Assembly: GCA_038527485.1 (NCBI GenBank)
Contig: JBCBFT010000006.1
Coordinates: 1 to 64,000, forward strand
Length of the DNA: 64,000 nucleotides
Reading direction: 5' to 3'
Source of the DNA: JALEFZ01 sp038527485
GTDB taxonomy: Bacteria; Bacteroidota; Bacteroidia; J057
Shown: positions 45,785 to 54,409 of the stretch, piece by piece
Numbering within the stretch: position 1 is the first letter of the stretch
How the letters are laid out: each line of letters opens with the position of its first letter
Translations under genes and position numbers: made by a program
Notes under the pieces: generated by a model
The model's input: only the letters and a program-made list of their open reading frames with translations
Databases searched by the model: none
Told to the model about the DNA's origin: nothing

Positions 45785-46001
45785 TGGCTATATCTTCCTC
45801 AAGCTCTTCTACACTTGTTTGGAATACTGAGACATTGTAATGACCCAATATCTCAATAAATGCCCGTCTACTGATGCCTACCATCTTAGCACCTTGTCCC
45901 GAACTAATAAGCCCTTCGTCAAATAGTTTACTTGCAAACAGCATTTTAAGATCAAACTCTGAAGCATGAAGGTCTGAAGGTATGTTCAAATGAATACTCA
46001 T
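45777..46001 (-). CDS. UPF0175 family antitoxin
   Basis: 74 residues from the ATG at 46001 (a TTG at 46022 is in frame). It has the UPF0175 layout with a strand SIHLNIPSDL and a DNA-binding-like helix pair FASKLFDEGLISSGQGAKMVGISRRAFIEIL. It overlaps the PIN gene by 8 bases; the pair forms a toxin-antitoxin operon, with autoregulation likely but not visible. Confidence 0.82.
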   Translation of the reverse strand: MSIHLNIPSDLHASEFDLKMLFASKLFDEGLISSGQGAKMVGISRRAFIEILGHYNVSVFQTSVEELEEDIANA

Positions 46002-46040
46002 GTAGACATCTTTAGATTGCAATAAATCCAGTGAAAAAAT

Positions 46041-46082
46041 CCTCTCGCTTTAAATTTACACATTGCCTCTATAAAATCATAT
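46041..46082 (+). repeat. imperfect direct repeat, left copy
   Basis: Matches 47581-47622 at about 30 of 40 positions; the best block is AATTTACACATT ... AAAATCATAT. The pair brackets the RelE-like TA pair and the Uma2 gene. Confidence 0.5.
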
Positions 46083-46145
46083 ATCATCGTCCTAGCACCA
46101 ACGAGACATTGGCGCTGGCTGAGGGGAGAGATGATAGCTATGAAT

Positions 46146-46517
46146 TTATTCTTCCTTCTTATTAGAAATTGCTTCCTCGACTTCAGCAATCAATTCCTTC
46201 AAACGTTTATCTGTAATATTCTCAAATTCAGACTTATCATATATTGTTAACAAATAGATATCTGTCTCAGATTTAGTATCTGTTAGTAAAATGTCTACGT
46301 AACTAATTACACGCGCTCCTCCACGCTTACCTTTTCCTTTACTCTTTATTGCCAGTCTAATTTTGTAAACATTTGCAGAGAGTTGAGTACCTAATCTTGG
46401 GTTGACTGTTAATTCTTCGTTCAACTTGACAAGGTCAGACTTAAGCGAAAGATACTTCTTCAATAATTTCTTAGCATCCCGTTCAAAATCAGGCGTAACA
46501 AGAATATTAACATTCAT
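46146..46517 (-). CDS. RelE/ParE-like toxin
   Basis: 123 residues, plus a longer than usual acidic/lysine tail. Features of the RelE/ParE fold are ILVTPDFERDAKKLLKKYLSLK, NVYKIRLAIKSKGKGKRGGARVISY and TDIYLLTIYDKSEFENI. It overlaps its presumed antitoxin by 11 bases. Probable ribosome-dependent mRNA endonuclease. Confidence 0.8.
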   Translation of the reverse strand: MNVNILVTPDFERDAKKLLKKYLSLKSDLVKLNEELTVNPRLGTQLSANVYKIRLAIKSKGKGKRGGARVISYVDILLTDTKSETDIYLLTIYDKSEFENITDKRLKELIAEVEEAISNKKEE

Positions 46518-46728
46518 CTAAAAAGTCAGTCAGCGTTTTACGGGGCAGTTCGTCTCTTTTTATCTGAAGCATTTGATTAAAGCCAGAGCTTAACTTACCT
46601 TTCAAATCTGCACTAGTCTTTAACTCTTGAATTTCTTTTAGAATTTGATCCCATTGCTCAATAGGAACAAGGACTGCCGTCTTATTCCCTTCACTATCTG
46701 TCACATACTGCACGAGAAGATTTTCCAT
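46507..46728 (-). CDS. putative antitoxin of the RelE-like toxin
   Basis: 73 residues. N-terminal strand YVTDSEGNKTAVLVPIEQWD resembles Phd/YefM-type or DUF antitoxin folds, followed by an alpha-helical toxin-binding tail (GFNQMLQIKRDELPRKTLTDFLDEC). Position and overlap make the assignment; the family is not certain. Confidence 0.72.
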   Translation of the reverse strand: MENLLVQYVTDSEGNKTAVLVPIEQWDQILKEIQELKTSADLKGKLSSGFNQMLQIKRDELPRKTLTDFLDEC

Positions 46729-46905
46729 TCCTCCTTTTCTTACTTATAGTTTTATCCAATATACGATATATCGCTGATTTTGTGATCTCAATAAAAGGAT
46801 CGTACAAATAAACAGCAGTTAAATAGACCCTAGAGTGATCCCATTCTACAGCTCTGGATTCATCCCGAACTTAAAAATCGAGATCTGTCGAGCTACAACA
46901 TCCGA

Positions 46906-47484
46906 CTACATGACATCTTGGTAGATGTCATGCATCCGAATTTGAACCCCTATTGATTTAAGCTCAAATGTCTGTGCCAACCCTACAAATGTCCGAATCA
47001 GCCATTGATCTTCAGCAGTTTTTACAAAGGACTCTATGATCGCTTTCTCTTGATCGATCATCACATACTCATCCACACTAGCCAATGAGCGATACAACCT
47101 AAATTTGTGGGTTTGATCGTAGTTTTGAGTAGAAGGAGAAAGTACCTCAATGATCAACTTGGGGTTCTTAATTGCCTGATTGGGATTTTCCTCATCGTCA
47201 ATTTTCCCACAGACGACAAAAACATCTGGATGTAAGTAGGCATTTGAGGAAGGGATGGCAACTTTTACGTCCCCACTAAACGTTTTGCAGGTGCTACCCT
47301 TTTGCTTGAGTGACTCACGAACCCAGTATAAAGTATTACTGATCAGCATCCCGTGTTTGATCGTCCCCCCAGCCATCGCATAAATCATCCCATCCACATA
47401 CTCATATCTCGTTTGTGGTTCCGCTTTCTCAAGCTGGAGATATTCTTCGAGCGTGTAGATTCTATCTAATTTACGTTCCGCCAT
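46906..47484 (-). CDS. Uma2 family (DUF820) restriction-endonuclease-like protein
   Basis: 192 residues, normal for Uma2. It carries YTLEEYLQLEKAEPQTRYEYVDGMIYAMAGGTIKHG, the PD-(D/E)xK core in SSNAYLHPDVFVVCG and NPKLIIEVLSPSTQNYDQTHKF. Such proteins are widespread in mobile and accessory regions, with function largely unknown. It lies 177 bases upstream of the RelE pair on the same strand. Confidence 0.85.
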   Translation of the reverse strand: MAERKLDRIYTLEEYLQLEKAEPQTRYEYVDGMIYAMAGGTIKHGMLISNTLYWVRESLKQKGSTCKTFSGDVKVAIPSSNAYLHPDVFVVCGKIDDEENPNQAIKNPKLIIEVLSPSTQNYDQTHKFRLYRSLASVDEYVMIDQEKAIIESFVKTAEDQWLIRTFVGLAQTFELKSIGVQIRMHDIYQDVM

Positions 47485-47580
47485 TTTTTAAAGGATCACA
47501 TCATAAGAAGGGATATCCTCAAAATATGATGAAGAATTAACCCTTAAGTAGGATAACAAATCCATTGAGAGGGTTACTGT

Positions 47581-47622
47581 CCCTTTGCCTCTAATTTACA
47601 CATTACCCATACAAAATCATAT
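47581..47622 (+). repeat. imperfect direct repeat, right copy
   Basis: Counterpart of 46041-46082. It sits just downstream of the ABC transporter stop codon (minus strand) and outside the Uma2 gene, so the segment between the two copies could be an inserted unit. Confidence 0.5.
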
Positions 47623-47660
47623 GCCACTTCCCAAAGAGGAAACCATGTATGCTCCACACG

Positions 47661-49526
47661 CTACTCGCCCTCCAACTGCAACCTCAGCAGATTATTATAC
47701 GCCCCGTCTTCTCTTCCTGCCAGTTCCTGATGCGTTCCTGCTTCGATGATCTGCCCTTCATCCAGTACATAGATGCAGTCTACGTTGCGGATGGTGCTCA
47801 AGCGGTGAGCAATGATGACAGTTGTGCGACCTTCCATGAGTTTGTTGAGGGCGGACTGCACGAGGTGCTCAGACTCCGCGTCCAGCGAGCTCGTCGCCTC
47901 ATCCAAGATGAGAATGGTCGGATCCTTCAGGATGGCACGTGCAATCGCGATGCGCTGCTTCTGTCCACCCGAAAGCTTCACGCCACGGTCCCCAACCAAC
48001 GTGTCCAATCCCTCAGGGAAAGACTGTATGAACTCCCAAGCGTTGGCTTGCTGGGCAGCCTGGATGATCTCCTCGTCAGAAGCCCCGATGCGGCCGTAGG
48101 CGATGTTCTCGCGGATGCTCCCACCAAAGAGCATGACCTCTTGGGGCACGACGCCCACCTGCTGGCGAAACCTGCGCAACTCGTAGGAGTCAATCGGCTT
48201 CCCATCAATGAGGAGCTGCCCTGCATTCACATCATAAAAACGAAGCAAAAGCTGCGCAATCGTGGATTTACCCGCACCCGAGTGTCCCGCCAAAGCGATT
48301 TTGCTCCCCGCTGCCACCTCTATGTTGATGCCACGCAAGACTTCAATATCCTCGCGGGTAGGATAAGTAAAACGTACTTCTTCAAATTGAATGTCCCCTG
48401 TAAGTTGAATCTGATCCGTTTCTGCAATCTCCACGACCTCTGCCTCTGGTTTTTCTCCTAGGATGTTCCACACGCGCTCAGAAGCACCAATACTTTTCTG
48501 CAATTGACCATAGAGATCACCCAAACCTGCAATGGACCCCCCAATGAAGACCGTCACGAGAAGGAACGTAAACATATCATCCAACTGAAGGTCTGTCCCC
48601 TCCCCTACCAGATAAGCTCCTGTCAGCATCACGACCGTGATCCCACCAAATACAGCCACAATGAGCACTACTGCAAACAATGCTCTGGCACGCGCCGCCT
48701 TAATCCCATACACAACGACTTCATCCATATGCTTACGGAACTTTACCACCTCAAATAGCTCATTGACAAAGGACTTTACATTGCGGATCGAGTGAAGGGT
48801 TTCCTCTACGACGACATTGGCTGCAGCGAGTTCGTCTTGTGCCTTCTTGGATACCTTGCGGATATAACGCCCTACGAGCATCGCGATGATGATGGCCACA
48901 GGGAAGGTCCCTAGCATCACAAAGGTCAAAAAAGGAGAGATGATGAATAGGTAGATCAGTCCTCCGATGAGGGTAAATATCTGGCGTAAAAACTCCGCAA
49001 TCGAAACCTGTATCGTTGACTCTAGCTGCGCAATGTCTGCTGTAATCCTGCTGGTCAATTCTCCAATGCGACGCTTTTCAAAAAAAGGTACACCTAGAGA
49101 GACGAGTTTCTTGTAGACATCATTGCGAATGTCAGCCATACTTCGCTGCGTCACCTCAGCAAATAAGGTGATACGGAAAAAGGAAGCAATCGCCTGGGAG
49201 ATCAAAACCCCACCGATAATGAATCCAAGGTTCCAAAATTTATCCTTCCACTCAGGATCTTTGGCCAATTCTTCTGAGAGCTTTTTCAGACTCTCTGGGT
49301 CCATAGAATTGGATACAAGTCCAAAGACTTCTTGAATCACACCCAAAAAGACAAAGGTCATCCCTGTAGAAATGACGAGAAACCCTAGGCCTCCGATGAA
49401 GTACCATTTGTAGGGAGTGACGTATTGGAAAATATTGAGTAGCTGCTTGAGCCTATCGCCGGTAATCCGTTTGCGGTCTTCCTGGTCTTCCCCTTCTGCC
49501 CTGCCACTGCCACGTCTTTTTGCCAT
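47661..49526 (-). CDS. ABC transporter with fused membrane and ATPase domains (MsbA/MDR-like exporter)
   Basis: 621 residues. Six membrane helices span about 40-330 (an extra hydrophilic loop near 73-100 lies between the first two), then an ATPase domain with Walker A GHSGAGKS (414-421), signature LSGGQKQR (518-525), Walker B ILILDE (538-543) and H-loop His574. It exports lipids or drugs as a homodimer. The length and motifs match the MsbA/LmrA group, but the substrate cannot be assigned. Confidence 0.93.
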   Translation of the reverse strand: MAKRRGSGRAEGEDQEDRKRITGDRLKQLLNIFQYVTPYKWYFIGGLGFLVISTGMTFVFLGVIQEVFGLVSNSMDPESLKKLSEELAKDPEWKDKFWNLGFIIGGVLISQAIASFFRITLFAEVTQRSMADIRNDVYKKLVSLGVPFFEKRRIGELTSRITADIAQLESTIQVSIAEFLRQIFTLIGGLIYLFIISPFLTFVMLGTFPVAIIIAMLVGRYIRKVSKKAQDELAAANVVVEETLHSIRNVKSFVNELFEVVKFRKHMDEVVVYGIKAARARALFAVVLIVAVFGGITVVMLTGAYLVGEGTDLQLDDMFTFLLVTVFIGGSIAGLGDLYGQLQKSIGASERVWNILGEKPEAEVVEIAETDQIQLTGDIQFEEVRFTYPTREDIEVLRGINIEVAAGSKIALAGHSGAGKSTIAQLLLRFYDVNAGQLLIDGKPIDSYELRRFRQQVGVVPQEVMLFGGSIRENIAYGRIGASDEEIIQAAQQANAWEFIQSFPEGLDTLVGDRGVKLSGGQKQRIAIARAILKDPTILILDEATSSLDAESEHLVQSALNKLMEGRTTVIIAHRLSTIRNVDCIYVLDEGQIIEAGTHQELAGREDGAYNNLLRLQLEGE

Positions 49527-49801
49527 GATCTATCTATTTTCTTCTTCAGTCGAATAATGAGAGAGGATATTTTCTCCTCATCAGGCACAAAGTTAATACG
49601 CCCGCAGGAATGATACTGAGAAATATGGCTTTTGTTGTCTACCATTTCTATAAAACTTTTTATAAGACCATGAAACATAGAACATTTCCAATCTTTTGAT
49701 TATTTTTTCTCTCGCATTCAAAAAATTATCATGATTTTTATCTCCCTCACACTTCCTTTTTCGTAATAACAACCTACTACGCCATCCTACGGACTGATGA
49801 T

Positions 49802-52800
49802 ATGCTGAGACGGAAACTGAGTCTTTTTCTGCTCCTTTGGGGAGGTATGATGCTCCCTGCTTTTAGTCAAATAGATCATGCCCCTACCCACACTTCCGTC
49901 CTTCTAGAAAAGGGCATCCACTACCTATGGTACCAACAAGCTCCTTTGGCACTGCCTCTTCTCAATGAAGTCCGAACCCAATCTCCTAGTGCCCTTGCAG
50001 ATATTGCGTGGATGGATGCGACGCTACAGGCACAGGATACAGTCGATTTTTCTGGCTCTTATAAGCAGTTAGATGCGTGGGTGCTTTCGGGAAAATTCGA
50101 TCAGGATACAGCAGCACTTGTATGGGCCATTTGCCTAGAAGTAGTACTGGGCAGAAAGACAGGGCAAAACGATTCAGATTATTTGACCCTACTCAAAAGA
50201 GGGACATATCTACATTCCACACTTCCTGATCATCTACTTAAAGCCTATCTAAACAAAAAACTAGGGGAAGCTTTCTATTTACAGGGAGCCTATGAAGAAG
50301 TACAAAAGCAAGCTTCGATACTCCCAAAGACGCACGTTGGAGATAGTGGAGACATACTCAGCCAAGTCTTACTCGCCCAAACTTGGCTTGAAACACAGTC
50401 TTTTACGGGGGGTTCTGCACGCATTCAGGCTGCGCTACAGCAAACTCGTGAACAAGCTTCGAGCTACGATCAACATGTGCTTATCCACTGGATGGAAAGT
50501 AAATGGCTGGGGAGCCACCCACTGCTTCCTATCGTTCCGATTGATACCTTAAAAACATGGAGCCACGATCTGAGGAGCATCTATCGCACTCTACACATAC
50601 AGCAAAATAGGAAGAGGGGCTTCTTAGACAAGGCCAAAAAAGATCTGGAAATCCTACGCCCTATGCTCATTCGACGACTCCCTTCTATATATGTAGAGAT
50701 GGGATGTTGGACAGAGATGGCAGAATTATATCTGGATCTCGGAAAATATGATTCCTCTGCATGGGCTTTTGAACAAGGACAAAAGATTCTCACCCAAGGA
50801 AATTTTTCCTCTCATCTCCTACAAGCCGAACTTGATGTTCTTGCTTCACATGTATGCTGGTTGACAGGCGACTACGAAAGAGGGGAACAAATTTTAGAAC
50901 GTGCAGAAAGTATTTTACCTGAAAGGCACCCTCTTTTACCCAGGATGTTCATTCGTCAATCCTCTATCGCCCGACGCACAGGGGCCATCTCCAAGGCTGC
51001 TGGCTTGGTCCAGAAAGCCATGACATCAGCCCAGCGGCAACGGATGCGGTATCCCGATAAAGAGATTTGGGTTTCCCTTCACATTTCTTCCTCCAACATC
51101 CACATCGCGCAAGAAGCGTATGGTCCTGCCCTTGAAGATTTGAATCAAGCCAGGACCTATCTGGACTCCCTTCCCAATGGTATGCCTGCAGAACTTTCCC
51201 TTATCTATCTCAACTATGGATCGGTATACCAAAGATTGGGACAGCTAGCGCAAGGTATCGCTCATTATCAAAAAGCCTTGGACTTACTCCCAGCCTCCGT
51301 TGTCGATAGGCATCCTCAAGCTTCTTTGGCGCACAGCAATATGGCACTGGGCTACCAGATGAAGCAGGATTTTGATCGCGCCTTTTACCATGCCAAAAAA
51401 TGCTTGGAGATCGAAGAAAATGTATCTGCTGCGGGCAGTATCAGTCGAGTAGATGCCTACAACCTCGTAGGATTCTTATTTGGCGAAATAGGCCAGTTTG
51501 ATTCTGCTGAAGTGTATATCATGCACGCGCTAGAAGAACTGTTTCCAAGTGTGGACGTCCATAAGGATCTATCGCAACTTGCGCATCCAGAAAACTTCCG
51601 TCTGACAGATATACGGACCATTCTTACTTGCTTTACCAAATTGGGGGAGGCGAGTATTCTGAAGGAAAATGTAGAGCCGAAAAAAGCGCGCATTCCCTAC
51701 AAAATTCTTATTGCCTGGATGGACATGATCCAAACGCGGATTGGATACGAAGATCCGATCATCAGTCTGATTGATGAGTTCTGGATGAGTTTTTATGCCC
51801 TACAATACATTGATTTTATCGTTTATCAGCAAACGGGCGATCTCTATTACCTGGAAGAAGCCTTTGCTTATGCAGACAAAAGTAAATCGCTCTTGCTAAG
51901 GCAAGGCATTCAGACACAACAAGCCCTTTCATTTGCCTCCATTCCAGATCAAACACTGGCTGAAGGGAGACGGCTGCTACAAGAACTCAATCGAGCTGAG
52001 CAAGACCGATTCAACGCGAGGGTCTTTCAGGGAGTTACCTCGCAAGATCTGGAAAAAGCATGGATCAATGCCCGCACGGCTTATCAGGATTGGATTAGCT
52101 ACTTAGAGCAGGCCTATCCCAAGTACTTTCAGCTCAAATATGATCAGCAATTGATCTACCCTGAGGATATTCGTGCGATGCTCCGACCTCAAACTTTGCT
52201 CATACAGTACTTCTGGATTGGAGGTCCTTTCATGGCTTACGGCTGTACGCAGGATAGCCTGGTCATCCATATAGACAGTGTCAACGTCATGCTGGGACAG
52301 ACCTTAGATGAATATCTCTCTTTGATTCACGATGGTCAATTGGCAGAAGATAAGGCTTATGATCCTGCTTTGTACCAAAAGCTTACCCAAAATGGCCACG
52401 AACTCTACCAAAAACTCTTACATCCCATCCTTTCTCAAGTGGATACGGCAAAGTATAAGGAGATTCTCATCATTCCAGATGGTCCCTTGGGCTACCTCCC
52501 CTTCAGTTTATTGATCGATCAACCCATTGATACGACGAGTGAAGTTGACTATGCCTCTTTGCCTTATGTAGGGAAAAAACACACGATATGGCGTGAATAT
52601 GGAGCTTCTCTCCTATTGCAAAATCATCAGAAAGGTGGTGCGCGCAATTTCTATCTCGGCCTTGCGCCCAACTATCAAGTGGGCCAACCCAGTGCCCGCA
52701 ACATGTCGCGTATTTTCTCGAACCGATTTGCTCCTTTGCAATACAATCTCGATGAGGTCAAAAAGGCCCATCAACTCTTGGGAGGTCGTATGCTGGATGG

Positions 52801-53398
52801 CACTAAAGCTACCGAGTACGAGCTCAAAAAGTATATCGAGGACGCTCAGATTCTTCATTTTGCGACCCATACCTACATTGATGACAGCCTAGCTACCTTT
52901 TCTGGGCTCGTCATGGAGGAAGATCAACAACAAGAGGAAGATGGCTTCTTGAATGCTTTTGAGGTGTATAGAATGAATCTAGATGCTCGACTAGCTGTAC
53001 TCAGTGCCTGCCAAACGGGATATGGAAAATGGCAAAGGGGAGAGGGCATCATGAGTCTTGCCCGTGCATTCAAGTATGCAGGTTGTGACAACATCGTCAT
53101 GTCGCTCTGGCAAGCCAACGATCAAGCAACTTCTGAGATCATGGAACGCTTTTTTGAGCTGATCCGTTCGGGTGTTCCTCAAGCAGAGGCTTTACAAAGG
53201 GCCAAATTTGATTATCTACAAGCCCAGGATGCCCATACCTTTCCGCATTATTGGGGGACCTTTGTATTGGTCGGCAACAATGATCCCGTACAAGTTCCCT
53301 TACTTGCATGGCCTGTAGAGCGCTGGTATCTCTTACTGGCAGGAATGTGCATCTTGTTTTTGGGATTGATTTACTTCCGCAGAAAGAAGCGCGCTTAA
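49802..53398 (+). CDS. second TPR-CHAT protease with signal peptide and C-terminal membrane anchor
   Basis: 1198 residues with signal peptide MLRRKLSLFLLLWGGMMLPAFSQ. A long helical/TPR part (about 30-640, e.g. LSLIYLNYGSVYQRLGQLAQGIAHY and ASLAHSNMALGYQMKQDFDRAFYH) leads to a CHAT domain (about 830-1160). The catalytic dyad is His1023 in LHFATHTYID and Cys1070 in LSACQTGYG, and a C-terminal helix (YLLLAGMCILFLGLIYF) anchors it. Same architecture as the CHAT protein at 12971-15862, but no copy of the sigma-motif was found upstream. Its stop shares the TTAA with gldA's stop. Partner proteins unknown. Confidence 0.87.
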   Translation: MLRRKLSLFLLLWGGMMLPAFSQIDHAPTHTSVLLEKGIHYLWYQQAPLALPLLNEVRTQSPSALADIAWMDATLQAQDTVDFSGSYKQLDAWVLSGKFDQDTAALVWAICLEVVLGRKTGQNDSDYLTLLKRGTYLHSTLPDHLLKAYLNKKLGEAFYLQGAYEEVQKQASILPKTHVGDSGDILSQVLLAQTWLETQSFTGGSARIQAALQQTREQASSYDQHVLIHWMESKWLGSHPLLPIVPIDTLKTWSHDLRSIYRTLHIQQNRKRGFLDKAKKDLEILRPMLIRRLPSIYVEMGCWTEMAELYLDLGKYDSSAWAFEQGQKILTQGNFSSHLLQAELDVLASHVCWLTGDYERGEQILERAESILPERHPLLPRMFIRQSSIARRTGAISKAAGLVQKAMTSAQRQRMRYPDKEIWVSLHISSSNIHIAQEAYGPALEDLNQARTYLDSLPNGMPAELSLIYLNYGSVYQRLGQLAQGIAHYQKALDLLPASVVDRHPQASLAHSNMALGYQMKQDFDRAFYHAKKCLEIEENVSAAGSISRVDAYNLVGFLFGEIGQFDSAEVYIMHALEELFPSVDVHKDLSQLAHPENFRLTDIRTILTCFTKLGEASILKENVEPKKARIPYKILIAWMDMIQTRIGYEDPIISLIDEFWMSFYALQYIDFIVYQQTGDLYYLEEAFAYADKSKSLLLRQGIQTQQALSFASIPDQTLAEGRRLLQELNRAEQDRFNARVFQGVTSQDLEKAWINARTAYQDWISYLEQAYPKYFQLKYDQQLIYPEDIRAMLRPQTLLIQYFWIGGPFMAYGCTQDSLVIHIDSVNVMLGQTLDEYLSLIHDGQLAEDKAYDPALYQKLTQNGHELYQKLLHPILSQVDTAKYKEILIIPDGPLGYLPFSLLIDQPIDTTSEVDYASLPYVGKKHTIWREYGASLLLQNHQKGGARNFYLGLAPNYQVGQPSARNMSRIFSNRFAPLQYNLDEVKKAHQLLGGRMLDGTKATEYELKKYIEDAQILHFATHTYIDDSLATFSGLVMEEDQQQEEDGFLNAFEVYRMNLDARLAVLSACQTGYGKWQRGEGIMSLARAFKYAGCDNIVMSLWQANDQATSEIMERFFELIRSGVPQAEALQRAKFDYLQAQDAHTFPHYWGTFVLVGNNDPVQVPLLAWPVERWYLLLAGMCILFLGLIYFRRKKRA

Positions 53399-54315
53399 GC
53401 TGTTAATTTTCTGAAAGCATCTTCGAGGGTAAATGTATGCTTTTGCAGGCCAATCATAACCTTCTCCTGCTTGACACACAGCTCAAAAAGTTGCTTTCGA
53501 ATGTCCACTTCAGGACCTGTATAGATATGCAGCATACTTTCTTGAGGGGATTCGATCCTCTTGACGTGGTCCCAAGTCTCTAGCTCAGCGGTATCGATGA
53601 TCTCTCCTTCAAACTCAACGATGAGTTGAACCTCATCCTCAGCCATGCTGCGAAGCTGCGCAATAGGCTGATCAGCCACGATCTTCCCGCGATTGATGAT
53701 GACTACACGATCTGCAATGGCTTCTACTTCAGAGAGAATATGAGAAGAAAAAATGACAGTCTTATCAGCACCCACTTCTTTGACGAGTCGGCGGATGTCC
53801 ACAATCTGATTGGGGTCCAGACCTGAGGTAGGTTCATCCAGGATAAGGACCTCAGGATCGTGGATGAGCGCTTGCGCCAGACCCACACGTTGGCGGTACC
53901 CTTTGGAGAGTGCCCCTATTTTTTTATGCTGCTCGCGTCCCAGTCCCGTTTGCGCGATGACTTCTGCGATACGGCTTTTTCGTTCCGCTCTAGATTTAGG
54001 AAAAACTTGGTACATCTCAGCCACCATCTTTAGGGACTCGTGTACATACATATCCAGATACAAGGGGTTATGTTCTGGCAGATAGCCGATCTTTTGCTTG
54101 ACCTCCAATGGATTCTCAGCCACATCGTATCCATCCACCGTCGCATGCCCTTCTGTGGGGGAGAGAAAGCCTGTCACGATTTTCATGGTCGTACTCTTTC
54201 CTGCACCATTGGGTCCCAGAAAACCCAATATCTCGCCCTTTTTCGCCTCAAAACTCAGCTGATCAATCGCACGCTGCGTTCCGTAAATTTTGGTTAGATT
54301 TTGAACAGATATCAT
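53395..54315 (-). CDS. gldA: gliding-motility-associated ABC transporter ATP-binding protein GldA
   Basis: 306 residues, matching GldA in length and sequence: MISVQNLTKIYGTQRAIDQLS, Walker A GPNGAGKS (34-41), ABC signature LSKGYRQRVGLAQ, Walker B VLILDEPTSG. A C-terminal extension of about 90 residues follows the ATPase core (EDEVQLIVEFEGEIIDTAELE ... TFTLEDAFRKLTA). With GldF/GldG it drives an ABC system linked to gliding and T9SS function; gldF and gldG are not in the window. It is convergent with the CHAT gene and overlaps it by 4 bases. Confidence 0.88.
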   Translation of the reverse strand: MISVQNLTKIYGTQRAIDQLSFEAKKGEILGFLGPNGAGKSTTMKIVTGFLSPTEGHATVDGYDVAENPLEVKQKIGYLPEHNPLYLDMYVHESLKMVAEMYQVFPKSRAERKSRIAEVIAQTGLGREQHKKIGALSKGYRQRVGLAQALIHDPEVLILDEPTSGLDPNQIVDIRRLVKEVGADKTVIFSSHILSEVEAIADRVVIINRGKIVADQPIAQLRSMAEDEVQLIVEFEGEIIDTAELETWDHVKRIESPQESMLHIYTGPEVDIRKQLFELCVKQEKVMIGLQKHTFTLEDAFRKLTA

Positions 54316-54409
54316 GTATATTGATCTAATCTTATATGAACATTTCCCTGTTGGGGAAAATAGCTCTTACATTTTTCCTAATTTAGTTCAAACCTAAAAA
54401 CCCTATTGC

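Noticed and set aside
45998..46189. 63-residue minus-strand frame between the two toxin-antitoxin pairs
   Set aside because: It overlaps both neighbouring genes in other frames and includes the direct repeat; no motif.
47649..48461. 270-residue plus-strand frame
   Set aside because: It is antisense to the ABC transporter ATPase domain, whose motifs are intact; its composition is that of a shadow frame.
49680..49801. Sigma-motif before the second CHAT gene
   Set aside because: No GTGAAT followed by 17 bases and GTC was found in this stretch, so it is not assigned to the regulon.
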